Below, piece by piece: positions 54,319 to 62,964 of a stretch of DNA of 64,000 bases; the first letter of the stretch is position 1, and the number at the start of each line of letters is the position of its first letter. The notes under the pieces are model-generated. The model made no database searches. It had not been told where the DNA came from and saw nothing but the letters and a program-made list of their open reading frames with translations. Source of the DNA: Trueperella pyogenes (GTDB lineage: Bacteria; Actinomycetota; Actinomycetes; Actinomycetales; Actinomycetaceae); assembly GCF_001070855.1 (NCBI RefSeq), contig NZ_JVLH01000003.1:124001-188000 (forward strand). Direction: 5' to 3'. Both the position numbers and the translations under genes were made by a program.

Positions 54319-56810
54319 GAATCCTCAGGACGACGACGGAAGACTGGAATCTGGCCGGTAATGCTTGGACGGATTGTCACGTCGCGGTTGACAGAGGAAG
54401 GGGTCTGCGAGCCGGGAGTCATTGGCCCCTGATCAATGGAATCATCGAGCTTGGGATCAAGAACATGACTGTAGCGAGGCGGCAAGCTAGGAGAAGGACG
54501 ACGCACGTCCTCACGCGGGCTCAGCACACTGGAATCATCCACAACGCGGACGTCCTCAGAGAAGTTCCAGCCCGGCAGAGCGCGCGAGGTGCGAGCTTGC
54601 GAGGCGGACTTCCGCTGGGCAGAAGCAGCCGAAGGCTTCGCCCCCGAAGCGTTTTGCGTAGGTGCAGCACCCTCTGAATACGTACGTCCCTGCGTGGGAA
54701 CCGAGGCCTGGCTTCCCGCTGACGAGGCCGGCTCGGGGCGGCGAGCAAAGAGCGAACTACGCCTTGGCTGGGTAGCGTCCGTTGCGGGCTTCTGTTGCTC
54801 TTGAGGAGCAGGTGCGCGGTGCGAAAGCTTTGCACGGTGAGATTGTGCGGCAAGACGATCGGTACGTGCACGGAATGGACGCGGCGAATCAGCCGTCGAG
54901 ATACCCGTTCCTTCTTCGGTTACCGGACGCCAACGCGGGCGACGAGTTCGACGTCCAAGGGGAACCTCGGCGGTAATCGGTGAAGTCGAGGGAGAATTCT
55001 GCGCCGGCTCTTGCGCGCTCTGGATGTCGGAGGACTGCGCCGCGGCCTCGGGAATGGCGTGAGGAAGAGCGCTGCCCTGCAGACGTTCGAGGAGCGAGTG
55101 CCGCTCGACGACGGGCTGCTCGGGTTCAGCAGAAGGGACAGGGCGACGAGGCTCCAAAGAGACCATGCCCTGAGCAAGGTTGGCGGAAGCCGCAGTCGTA
55201 TCTGCTGGAGACGGGGTGGCCGACAGGTGCAGACGACGAAGCGGAGGTGCGCTCACCGGAGAAGGTGCAGGAACCTGGCGGCTCGCTAGCTGCGCGGGTA
55301 CCTCACCGGAAGTCTCCGCAGGAGAGGACACGGAAGTTTCTTTGGGCGCAGGCGTAGGTTGAGCGGCAGAAACTGCTGAGGCCGAAGGCTTCGAAAGCTC
55401 AACATGGCGCGATTCAACGGATTCAACCGGAGCTCCCCAGCGATCCCACAGGCGATGCCAGGTCACATCGGTGCCTTCATCGCTGGGAGCGAGGCCAGAA
55501 CGCGATGCTTCGGGAAGCATGTCCAGGCGACTCGGACGCGAGGATTGGGAATTTGTCTCAAGCTTGAGAGGACGCAGCTGCTCAGCATGATCGAGGCGAG
55601 GAAGGCGCATCCGGTGAAGAAGTTCATCCGAATCAGCGATCACCGATTCGGGATCTTCGAGCCAGTCCCCCACTGCGTCAAGAATTCCACCACGATCCGG
55701 AGCCTGTGCGATAAGCTCCGATGCGGCGCCGAAGCCGGAAAGCTCAGCCTTGGGCTGGGCCATCAGCCACGGAGAGAGCACAAAAGCACGCTGATGTGCA
55801 CGCGGATGTGGCAGCGTCAGACGCGGGTCATCCGAGCTCACGCCGTCAATTTGAATGATGTCGATATCGATGGTGCGCGAGCCCCAGACTTCATGACGTA
55901 CACGACCCAAGCGTGCTTCAAGCTCGTGGATCCGATCCAAGAGGTCGAGGGGTGCCATGGACAGCGTTCCCAAAACGACGGCATTCCAATAATCAGGCTG
56001 AGGCTTTTGGTCGGGACGCAATACAGCGCGCGTACGAACCAGGGGCGAAACTTGCGTAATTTCCAAGCCATCCCAGCTGGACATTTCGTCAATTGCTCGC
56101 TTGAGGGTGACGGGAACATTGCCCAGATTTCCACCAAGTGCGAGCACTACTGCGCGCGGAGCCAAAGGTGCGTTAAGTTCGTCCTGGGCAGGCTCATCGA
56201 CCTGTGCTGCTTCGCTTTCCTCAGCCGCGTCCATCACAAGCTCCGAGGCCGTCGCGGGCTGCTGCGGTGCCGCGGGAGAGTGCAGCTGAACGGGCTTATC
56301 TGAATCAGAGGGCGGGGATTCTTCTTCCTGGGAAGCTACGGCATCTGATGGTGCGCTGGGCGCAGAGGGAGCAGGGGGTACATCCTCATCAGCATCGGGA
56401 GCACTGGGGGGAACAACATTCGATGCCGCGACGAAAGGAAGCGGGATATCGCCCTTGCGAATGGTGACCGAAACATCGGTAAAGGGAACGTCGATGGGCG
56501 CTTCAGGCTTATGGACAATAACCTCAACGCCACGAACACGCGAATCTTCAAGGGCCGCATCAGCGATCTTGTGGCCAAGTGTTTCAATCAGACGAACCGA
56601 GGGGCCCGCAAGGATCGCGTGAGCTTTCTCTGCAATCTCGGCGTAAGAAACCGTATCGGCAATGTCATCACTGAGTGCAGCGCGATCGGTATCAACCCAC
56701 AGAATCAGGTCAACAGTGAAGGTTTGAGGAGCGTTCCACTCCTTTTCGAGAACTCCGTGGACAGCCTCAGCTGTAATACCGCGTAACGCGATCACATCGA
56801 GTTGTCCCAC
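54315..56810 (-). CDS. folK: FolB-FolK fusion (dihydroneopterin aldolase / HPPK) with a very long low-complexity tail
   Basis: About 831 aa. Residues 1-118 are dihydroneopterin aldolase (LRGITAEAVHGVLEKEWN, RLIETLGHKIADAAL). A Pro/Ser/Glu-rich linker of about 100 residues follows, then HPPK (about 220-350; ALGGNLGNVP, VWGSRTIDIDIIQIDG, LPHPRAHQRAFVLSPW). The remaining roughly 440 residues are Ser/Ala/Pro/Arg-rich and apparently disordered, ending in TGQIPVFRRRPEDS. The GTG at 56810 (GGGAGGT upstream) is preferred to a TTG nine codons earlier. It catalyses two consecutive folate steps between FolE and FolP; the tail is unexplained. Confidence 0.88.
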   Translation of the reverse strand: MGQLDVIALRGITAEAVHGVLEKEWNAPQTFTVDLILWVDTDRAALSDDIADTVSYAEIAEKAHAILAGPSVRLIETLGHKIADAALEDSRVRGVEVIVHKPEAPIDVPFTDVSVTIRKGDIPLPFVAASNVVPPSAPDADEDVPPAPSAPSAPSDAVASQEEESPPSDSDKPVQLHSPAAPQQPATASELVMDAAEESEAAQVDEPAQDELNAPLAPRAVVLALGGNLGNVPVTLKRAIDEMSSWDGLEITQVSPLVRTRAVLRPDQKPQPDYWNAVVLGTLSMAPLDLLDRIHELEARLGRVRHEVWGSRTIDIDIIQIDGVSSDDPRLTLPHPRAHQRAFVLSPWLMAQPKAELSGFGAASELIAQAPDRGGILDAVGDWLEDPESVIADSDELLHRMRLPRLDHAEQLRPLKLETNSQSSRPSRLDMLPEASRSGLAPSDEGTDVTWHRLWDRWGAPVESVESRHVELSKPSASAVSAAQPTPAPKETSVSSPAETSGEVPAQLASRQVPAPSPVSAPPLRRLHLSATPSPADTTAASANLAQGMVSLEPRRPVPSAEPEQPVVERHSLLERLQGSALPHAIPEAAAQSSDIQSAQEPAQNSPSTSPITAEVPLGRRTRRPRWRPVTEEGTGISTADSPRPFRARTDRLAAQSHRAKLSHRAPAPQEQQKPATDATQPRRSSLFARRPEPASSAGSQASVPTQGRTYSEGAAPTQNASGAKPSAASAQRKSASQARTSRALPGWNFSEDVRVVDDSSVLSPREDVRRPSPSLPPRYSHVLDPKLDDSIDQGPMTPGSQTPSSVNRDVTIRPSITGQIPVFRRRPEDS

Positions 56811-56817
56811 CGTGCCC

Positions 56818-57678
56818 TCACCTCCCTGCACGAACAAGCTTTGCTTGTTGGCTTATGGCATGGACCCTGACGGCCCATATTCCGTCTGAAAGCGCGCGCC
56901 GAGATATATCGAGAGTTGCTTCATCTCGGTCCGAAAGGGGGGACTGACCGAGGAAGCGTTTCCGGGACGCACCTATAAGAACAGGGTACCCAAGCTCAGC
57001 AAAAATCGGCAGCGACGCGACGAGAGACCAGCATTGTTCGTTATTCAGTGAAAAACCCAATCCCGGGTCAACAATGATGCGCTCGGGCTCAACCCCGGCC
57101 TCGAGAGCATCACGAACCTGTTGGGAAACCCGCTCTCTCAAGGCAACTGCGATGGGCTGATCGCCGTAGTCGAAAGACTCTTCGGGCATCCCCGGAAGCG
57201 CACGATAGTGCTGAATAACATAGGCACAGGAGGTCGATGCAACGGCCGCATTCATCTGCGGATCCCAGCGTCCTCCACTGACATCATTGATGATGGCAGC
57301 ACCCGCATCTGCCGCACGACGCGCTGTTAGCGCATGCAGGGTATCAACAGAAACAACAACCCCCGATGCTCCAAGGCGCTGAATGATCGAGCCAATTCGC
57401 TCCCATTCTTCGTCCTCGCTGATTCGCGTGGAGTTCGGACGTGTTGATTCACCGCCCAAGTCGACCAGGTCCGCACCTTCGTCGAGCATTTCCTGAGCGT
57501 GGTCGAGCGCCGCTCCCGGATCCAGAAAACGGCCCCCATCCGAGAAGGAATCTGGGGTGACATTCAAAATGCCCATGACGAGCATTCGATCCCGTGGCAG
57601 ATCGACGCCTTCGGGAAGACGAGGCGGTTGTGCACCTCCCGCGAGCGCCCAAGAGGAAGAGGCCTCAACAGAAGTCAT
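56818..57678 (-). CDS. folP: Dihydropteroate synthase
   Basis: 286-aa TIM-barrel enzyme joining the pterin pyrophosphate to p-aminobenzoate. Pterin and pABA motifs: [44 protein letters not shown] and GASRKRFLG. The ATG at 57678 overlaps the folE stop as ATGA, which rules out the longer upstream frame. The next start lies seven bases beyond its stop. Confidence 0.96.
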   Translation of the reverse strand: MTSVEASSSWALAGGAQPPRLPEGVDLPRDRMLVMGILNVTPDSFSDGGRFLDPGAALDHAQEMLDEGADLVDLGGESTRPNSTRISEDEEWERIGSIIQRLGASGVVVSVDTLHALTARRAADAGAAIINDVSGGRWDPQMNAAVASTSCAYVIQHYRALPGMPEESFDYGDQPIAVALRERVSQQVRDALEAGVEPERIIVDPGLGFSLNNEQCWSLVASLPIFAELGYPVLIGASRKRFLGQSPLSDRDEATLDISRRALSDGIWAVRVHAISQQAKLVRAGR

Positions 57679-58247
57679 CGGCGGACCCCACCCAATGCCA
57701 GGGACATCATTTCCGCTCGAGTGGCGTCGCGCTTGACAATTCCACGAAGAGCAGAGGTCACGGTCGAGGACCCCGGCTTGGAAATACCTCGCATCGTCAT
57801 GCACATGTGCTCGGCCTCAACAACGACAATGACACCCTGAGGTGCAAGAACCTCATCGATGGCATCGGCGATCTGAGCTGTCAGACGTTCCTGAACCTGC
57901 GGGCGACGCGCATACCCTTCGACGACACGCGCAAGCTTTGACAGCCCCGTAACGCGACCGCCCTTGGGGATGTACCCCACGTGCGCATGCCCGTAGAAAG
58001 GCAGCAGGTGATGCTCGCACACGGAGTAGAAGGGAATATCACGGACCATAACGATCTCATCGGTCCCCACTTCGAAGGTGGTCTTGAGGTGTTCACGAGG
58101 ATCTTCTTCGAGGCCGCTGAGAAGTTCGCGCCACGCACGACCCATCCGCGCGGGGGTATTGCGAAGTCCCTCGCGGTTAATGTCTTCGCCGACGGCTTCA
58201 AGAAGCGCGCGCGAGGCGTCTTCAACGCCTTGTTGATCGTAGCTCAC
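57675..58247 (-). CDS. folE: GTP cyclohydrolase I
   Basis: 190 aa, type IA. Zinc and active-site residues are in [43 protein letters not shown] and the C-terminal [12 protein letters not shown] (third zinc Cys). Committed step of folate synthesis. Coupled to ftsH upstream and folP downstream by ATGA overlaps. Confidence 0.97.
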   Translation of the reverse strand: MSYDQQGVEDASRALLEAVGEDINREGLRNTPARMGRAWRELLSGLEEDPREHLKTTFEVGTDEIVMVRDIPFYSVCEHHLLPFYGHAHVGYIPKGGRVTGLSKLARVVEGYARRPQVQERLTAQIADAIDEVLAPQGVIVVVEAEHMCMTMRGISKPGSSTVTSALRGIVKRDATRAEMMSLALGGVRR

Positions 58248-60313
58248 TGGGCATTCTCCTCGGGCGCGATACCACCATCGGGGTCATCCAGAACTTCTGC
58301 GGGAGCAGCCGGGTCAGCCGATGGATCATCAGCAGATTTAGACTGCGCACGATCACTCAGAGGCATGGCGATGGGATTTCCCATAACTGCGCCCTGAACC
58401 GCGCCTTCCGCACCGTAATTCCACACGGGACGCTCATCTTGCTTAATGACATCCTTGAAGATCTCGGCAAGCTGCGCTTCGTCCAGAGTTTCCTCTTCCA
58501 AAAGACGCTGTGCCAAGCGATCCAGAACCGCGCGGTTCTTGGTCAAAATCTCCCAAGCCTCACGGGTTGCGTTATCCAAGAGCGCACGCACTTCCTGGTC
58601 AACGACGGAAGCAAGCTCATCAGAATAGGCGCGCTCAGCGCCTCGGCCGGTACCGTAACCGGTCATCGGATCCGAATCATCCGCGCTCAAACGAACGTTA
58701 CCCACACGATCGGACATGCCGTATTCAGTAACGAGCGCACGGGCCTGAGAGCTGGCCTTCTGGATGTCGTTCGACGCACCGGTTGAAGGATCACGGAAGA
58801 CGATTTCTTCGGCAACGCGGCCACCCATTGCATAGACCAGATCATCAAGAATCTGATTCCTGGTCTTGGAGTAGCGGTCTTCGGTGGGCAGCACCATGGT
58901 GTAACCCAGCGCGCGTCCACGCGGAAGAATGGTGACCTTCGTGACCGGATCCGTGTAGCGCAATGCCGCTGCACACAGGGCGTGGCCGCCTTCGTGATAA
59001 GCAGTCACCAGCTTGTCGTGGTCATTCATGACACGAGTGCGCTTCTGCGGGCCGGCGATCACACGGTCAATCGCCTCATCAATCGCGCGGTTATCGATCA
59101 AGTCAGCATTTGAACGAGCCGTCAGCAATGCGGCCTCATTCAAGACATTTGCCAGATCCGCACCGGTGAAGCCCGGGGTGCGCTTTGCGATCATATGCAG
59201 ATCGACATCATCGGTCAGGGGCTTGCCCTGAGAGTGCACGCGCAGGATTGCCTCGCGCCCCTTCAGATCGGGAGCTTCAACCGCAATCTGTCGGTCAAAA
59301 CGGCCCGGACGCAGCAGGGCGGGATCAAGAATATCGGGACGGTTAGTCGCAGCGATGAAGATCAGATTCGAGGAATCATCAAAGCCGTCCATCTCAACCA
59401 GCAGCTGGTTGAGGGTCTGATCGCGTTCATCAGAACCGCCACCATAACCAGAACCGCGGTGACGACCGATCGAATCGATTTCATCGACGAAGATAATCGC
59501 GGGAGCAACCTTCTTTGCGCGAGATACAAGATCACGCACACGCGAAGCGCCAACACCGACATACATCTCAAGGAATTCCGAACCTGCGATAGAGAAGAAG
59601 GGAGCTTCAGCTTCACCCGCCACTGCCTTCGCCAGCAGGGTCTTACCCGTTCCAGGAGGACCGTAGAGGAGCACACCTCGAGGAATGCGTGCACCGACCT
59701 TGCGGAACTTCTCGGGGGCAATCAGGAACTCGCGAACTTCTTCAAGTTCCTCAACGGCCTCGTCTTCACCGGCCACGTCAGCAAAGGTAACGTTCGGGCG
59801 CTCCTGGTTAAAGTCCTTGGTGCGGCTCTGGCCAAAGGGACCCATCATCTGGGATCCGCCCATGCGGCTCATGAAGAACCAGAAGAGCCCCATGACCAGC
59901 GCCAAGGGAAGGATTGCGGCAAGAGTTGAACTCAGGAACGAGGACTGCGGGTAGTACGCATCCCAGCCTTTACCGGGATTGGCTTTCTCAACCGACTCAA
60001 CAATTGACTGCGATTGCGTGCGTGCATAGGTGAAGCTGATGTTTCGCCCCAAGCTACGTTCGCGGTCATTGACACCGGTGGACTTGTGGGTCCACGGGTC
60101 CTTCAACACCAGGTTGACCTGCTGAGTTCCATCGTTAACGACGACGCGTTCAATCTGGGCTTCCTTCAGGATCTGAAGACCTTCGGAAGTATCCACCGAT
60201 TGCGGCTGGAACCACGTCCACAGGAAGAACAGGGCGATCACCAGGGGAAGCAATGGGATTGCAACAAGCCCCCAGGTATTCCTCTTCTTCTTGTTCTGAG
60301 TGTTATCTGCCAT
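58244..60313 (-). CDS. ftsH: ATP-dependent zinc metalloprotease FtsH
   Basis: 689-aa membrane AAA+ protease. Two N-terminal helices (about 14-32 and 110-132) surround a small extracytoplasmic domain. AAA domain with Walker A GPPGTGKT, Walker [12 protein letters not shown] and SRH ([20 protein letters not shown]) is followed by the protease motif HEGGH (HExxH; many FtsH have HEAGH) and a third zinc Asp region. It degrades misfolded membrane proteins. The stop overlaps folE; hpt lies 11 bases upstream. Confidence 0.97.
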   Translation of the reverse strand: MADNTQNKKKRNTWGLVAIPLLPLVIALFFLWTWFQPQSVDTSEGLQILKEAQIERVVVNDGTQQVNLVLKDPWTHKSTGVNDRERSLGRNISFTYARTQSQSIVESVEKANPGKGWDAYYPQSSFLSSTLAAILPLALVMGLFWFFMSRMGGSQMMGPFGQSRTKDFNQERPNVTFADVAGEDEAVEELEEVREFLIAPEKFRKVGARIPRGVLLYGPPGTGKTLLAKAVAGEAEAPFFSIAGSEFLEMYVGVGASRVRDLVSRAKKVAPAIIFVDEIDSIGRHRGSGYGGGSDERDQTLNQLLVEMDGFDDSSNLIFIAATNRPDILDPALLRPGRFDRQIAVEAPDLKGREAILRVHSQGKPLTDDVDLHMIAKRTPGFTGADLANVLNEAALLTARSNADLIDNRAIDEAIDRVIAGPQKRTRVMNDHDKLVTAYHEGGHALCAAALRYTDPVTKVTILPRGRALGYTMVLPTEDRYSKTRNQILDDLVYAMGGRVAEEIVFRDPSTGASNDIQKASSQARALVTEYGMSDRVGNVRLSADDSDPMTGYGTGRGAERAYSDELASVVDQEVRALLDNATREAWEILTKNRAVLDRLAQRLLEEETLDEAQLAEIFKDVIKQDERPVWNYGAEGAVQGAVMGNPIAMPLSDRAQSKSADDPSADPAAPAEVLDDPDGGIAPEENAQ

Positions 60314-60324
60314 GGATTTACCTT

Positions 60325-60879
60325 TCAGCCGCCGTATACGTGCGGTGCCAGGGTCCCAACGAAGGGAAGTTGACGGTAGTGCTCTGCGTAGTCCAGTCCG
60401 TAGCCCACAACGAATTCATTCGGGATATCAAAACCAACGTACTTGACCTCGACCGGGACCTTGAGGGCTTCGGGCTTGCGCAGGGCAGCAGCAATTTCGA
60501 CAGAGGCTGCTCCTCGAGCCAGAAGGTTTTCGCGAAGCCAGGACAGAGTCAGTCCAGAGTCAATAATGTCTTCGACAATCAGGACATCACGACCGGTGAC
60601 GTCTGTATCGAGGTCTTTGAGGATACGGACAACGCCGGTCGACTTAGTGCCCGCACCGTAGGAGGAAACGGCCATCCAGTCCATCGAGAGAGGAGTGTGG
60701 AGGTGGCGTGAAAGGTCGGCGACGACCATGACCGCGCCCTTGAGGACACCCACAAGAAGAATTTCTTTGCCCTGGTAATCGGCATCAATTTCAGCGGCGA
60801 GCTCAGCCATTCGGCGTGCCAGCTCGTCTTCCGTAACCAGAATGCGTTCGAGTGCGTTTCCCATGTCCTGTGCGTCCAC
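60325..60879 (-). CDS. hpt: Hypoxanthine phosphoribosyltransferase
   Basis: 184-aa purine salvage enzyme. The PRPP-binding loop VLIVEDIIDSGLTLSWL, hydroxyl loop VVNGVLKGA-like LLVGVLKGAMVVADL and C-terminal EFVVGYGLDYAEHYRQLPFVGTL are clear. It lies 11 bases before ftsH and 66 bases after tilS, the standard actinobacterial tilS-hpt-ftsH arrangement. Confidence 0.95.
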   Translation of the reverse strand: MDAQDMGNALERILVTEDELARRMAELAAEIDADYQGKEILLVGVLKGAVMVVADLSRHLHTPLSMDWMAVSSYGAGTKSTGVVRILKDLDTDVTGRDVLIVEDIIDSGLTLSWLRENLLARGAASVEIAAALRKPEALKVPVEVKYVGFDIPNEFVVGYGLDYAEHYRQLPFVGTLAPHVYGG

Positions 60880-60945
60880 AGTCCCATGTCCTTTCCTGTG
60901 CGGGTCCCAACTTTATAAGAGTGCCACATGTGCGCGAAGAGGCGC

Positions 60946-62061
60946 TCAGCATGGCGGAGTTTCTCGCTCTTGGCGCAACAAGGAAGAGTCAGCAGGCGTC
61001 ATGGCAATGAGGTACGCCTGCTTTCCTTTCCCTCTGCGTAAGAGCGTTCCCCCTGGAACCGAGATGGGCCCTTGTCCCGTCCAGTGGTTGATTAGTGCGC
61101 GCGCCTCTTGAAGATGCACGTAGCTCGGTGCGCCAAGCGCGCTCAGGTAGCGGTGAAGGACGCGCATCTGCACCGCCTCGGGAATCTGCTGCAGATGCTC
61201 AATTTTGAGGATTCCCATTCCCGAGGCCGTATCCTCCTGTGGCGGCATCGCTTCCCATGCGCATGTCCACACCTGGTTCGCCCACTGATCCAAGGCCTCG
61301 TCATCCGCTGCGGACAGCTCCGCAGTGCGTGCAAGGGCGGGAACGGGGTCGATCCCCAAGCTGTCGCGCAAACTGGGAAGTGCGCATTCTCGGATCGCGC
61401 TTCGGCGGAGTGCACTTCCATCAGCGGCCCTCCAAGGACCATCCATAGCGTTCGAAGGATCATCAACCCAGGGAAGACCAAGTTCGCGACATACACCAAT
61501 AGTCTCAATACGTCGACATTTTATAATTGGTCGAATCCAGACGATCTCTCCCGTGTCATCACATGAGCTCATCGCTTTCAATGACCCAACTCCAGAGCCG
61601 CGCGCCAAACGCAAAAGCACAGTTTCAGCCTGATCATCCATCGTGTGTCCAAGGAAGATCGCAACGCGCCCTCCCAAAGATCTGGCATGGTCCACAAGAG
61701 CACGCCGACGCGCATCGCGAGCCGAGGCCTCGGGCCCCCCCTCTGCCGCAAGCCTGACGCTCACCCATTCGGCACAAGCGCCGAGCGAAGCCATGCGCTC
61801 ACTCACCTCACGCGCTTCGATATCTGATCCAGCTCGGATCCCGTGATCGACAGTCAAGGTGTGGGGAGTAGAGCCGGCGCGCATGCAGTGATCAATAGTC
61901 ACTGCCGCGAGCGCAGTTGAGTCTGCGCCCCCGGATACGGCAATAAGTAAGGCATCGCAGTGCTGAATGGCCCACTGAACGTGCGGGCGCACTTCCAGCG
62001 AGAGTGTACGTACATCTCCCTTGGGATTAGCGGGGATTGTGATCACTGGAAGCTCGGCCAC
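60946..62061 (-). CDS. tilS: tRNA(Ile)-lysidine synthase
   Basis: 371 aa. It modifies the wobble C of the AUA-reading tRNA(Ile) to lysidine. The N-type ATP pyrophosphatase P-loop is LLIAVSGGADSTALAA (about 38-53), followed by VDHGIRAGSDIEA, LGHTMDDQAETVLLRLARGSG and IKCRRIETI. The C-terminal domain is short, as in actinobacteria. It overlaps the upstream gene by 19 bases. Confidence 0.94.
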   Translation of the reverse strand: MAELPVITIPANPKGDVRTLSLEVRPHVQWAIQHCDALLIAVSGGADSTALAAVTIDHCMRAGSTPHTLTVDHGIRAGSDIEAREVSERMASLGACAEWVSVRLAAEGGPEASARDARRRALVDHARSLGGRVAIFLGHTMDDQAETVLLRLARGSGVGSLKAMSSCDDTGEIVWIRPIIKCRRIETIGVCRELGLPWVDDPSNAMDGPWRAADGSALRRSAIRECALPSLRDSLGIDPVPALARTAELSAADDEALDQWANQVWTCAWEAMPPQEDTASGMGILKIEHLQQIPEAVQMRVLHRYLSALGAPSYVHLQEARALINHWTGQGPISVPGGTLLRRGKGKQAYLIAMTPADSSLLRQERETPPC

Positions 62062-62870
62062 ATACGGTTGTTGAAAATCGATTCAAGACCGGGGCCGATC
62101 AAGATCTGATGGACTTCATTCGCCATCTCACGGCGAAGCTGAGTAATCCCTCCGGGAGCCACTCCCCCAAGCAGGCTAATCAAAGCCCCATCGACCATAA
62201 AATCTGCAGGCCGATGCGCAGTAATCCAATTGATCGAAGACAGATCTTTCGGAGTCAATGAATCCATAAAAACATCGATGAGACACTCGCGAAGAAGCAG
62301 CTGACGCGCAAGCTCTTCAGCATCAATTGCATCAATCGGCGCGGCAGTGACAAGTTCGTGACAGTACTCCCGATAAAAAGGCGTCCGCATGGACAGCCAC
62401 GTGTCAACCCCCGCGCGCAAAGACACCCACTTTGCCCAATCTCCCAAATCAAACTTGGCGCACACACCCACTTCTAAAACATTCGGGGCGACAAGATAGG
62501 CAGCAGCACCGCTAGGTCCGCTCACACTCAGAGAATGTTTTGCCAGCACTCCTAAAGCCGTGCACAGGGTGGCTGCGCTGGGAAGACTGCGTGCGCGCAC
62601 TCCCCATTCATCGGCAAAATCTGCCCACTGGAGCATTGCGCTGCGACGCTCAATGATCGGCAAATCCACGTGCACTCTGTCCTGCAGATCAGAAGAGGAA
62701 AACTCAGCAAAGCGAGTGATCAGGGAAGGCAGACGCCTAGAAGCCCATTCTTGCCCGCGCCGAAGACGCGAGACAATTGCCTGCGCCGATGAGGCTGAAG
62801 CCTGCGGTCCAGAAAACATGCCCATCGCGCTCAGGCGCGCGATCTGTGTGAGTGAGGGATACAACGGCAT
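62043..62870 (-). CDS. Rv3626c-type 'zinc-dependent metalloprotease' family protein lacking the HExxH motif
   Basis: 275 aa. It occupies the dacB-tilS position of the DUF2342/TIGR03624 family and shares its surrounding motifs: LVAPNVLEV before and FYREY after the place of the usual HExxH helix. Here that place reads WVSLRAGVDTW, so both zinc His and the catalytic Glu are absent. It is also shorter than the usual length of about 350 aa. No stop or frameshift is present, so it is an intact, probably non-proteolytic relative. It overlaps tilS by 19 bases. Confidence 0.75.
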   Translation of the reverse strand: MPLYPSLTQIARLSAMGMFSGPQASASSAQAIVSRLRRGQEWASRRLPSLITRFAEFSSSDLQDRVHVDLPIIERRSAMLQWADFADEWGVRARSLPSAATLCTALGVLAKHSLSVSGPSGAAAYLVAPNVLEVGVCAKFDLGDWAKWVSLRAGVDTWLSMRTPFYREYCHELVTAAPIDAIDAEELARQLLLRECLIDVFMDSLTPKDLSSINWITAHRPADFMVDGALISLLGGVAPGGITQLRREMANEVHQILIGPGLESIFNNRMWPSFQ

Positions 62871-62964
62871 GTCTCTATGCTATCGAATTGCTCTGCGCTT
62901 GTATGCAGCCTGTCGACTGAAGCCACAGCTTCACCGGCACCGCTCAGCGAATACTTGGTAGCAT

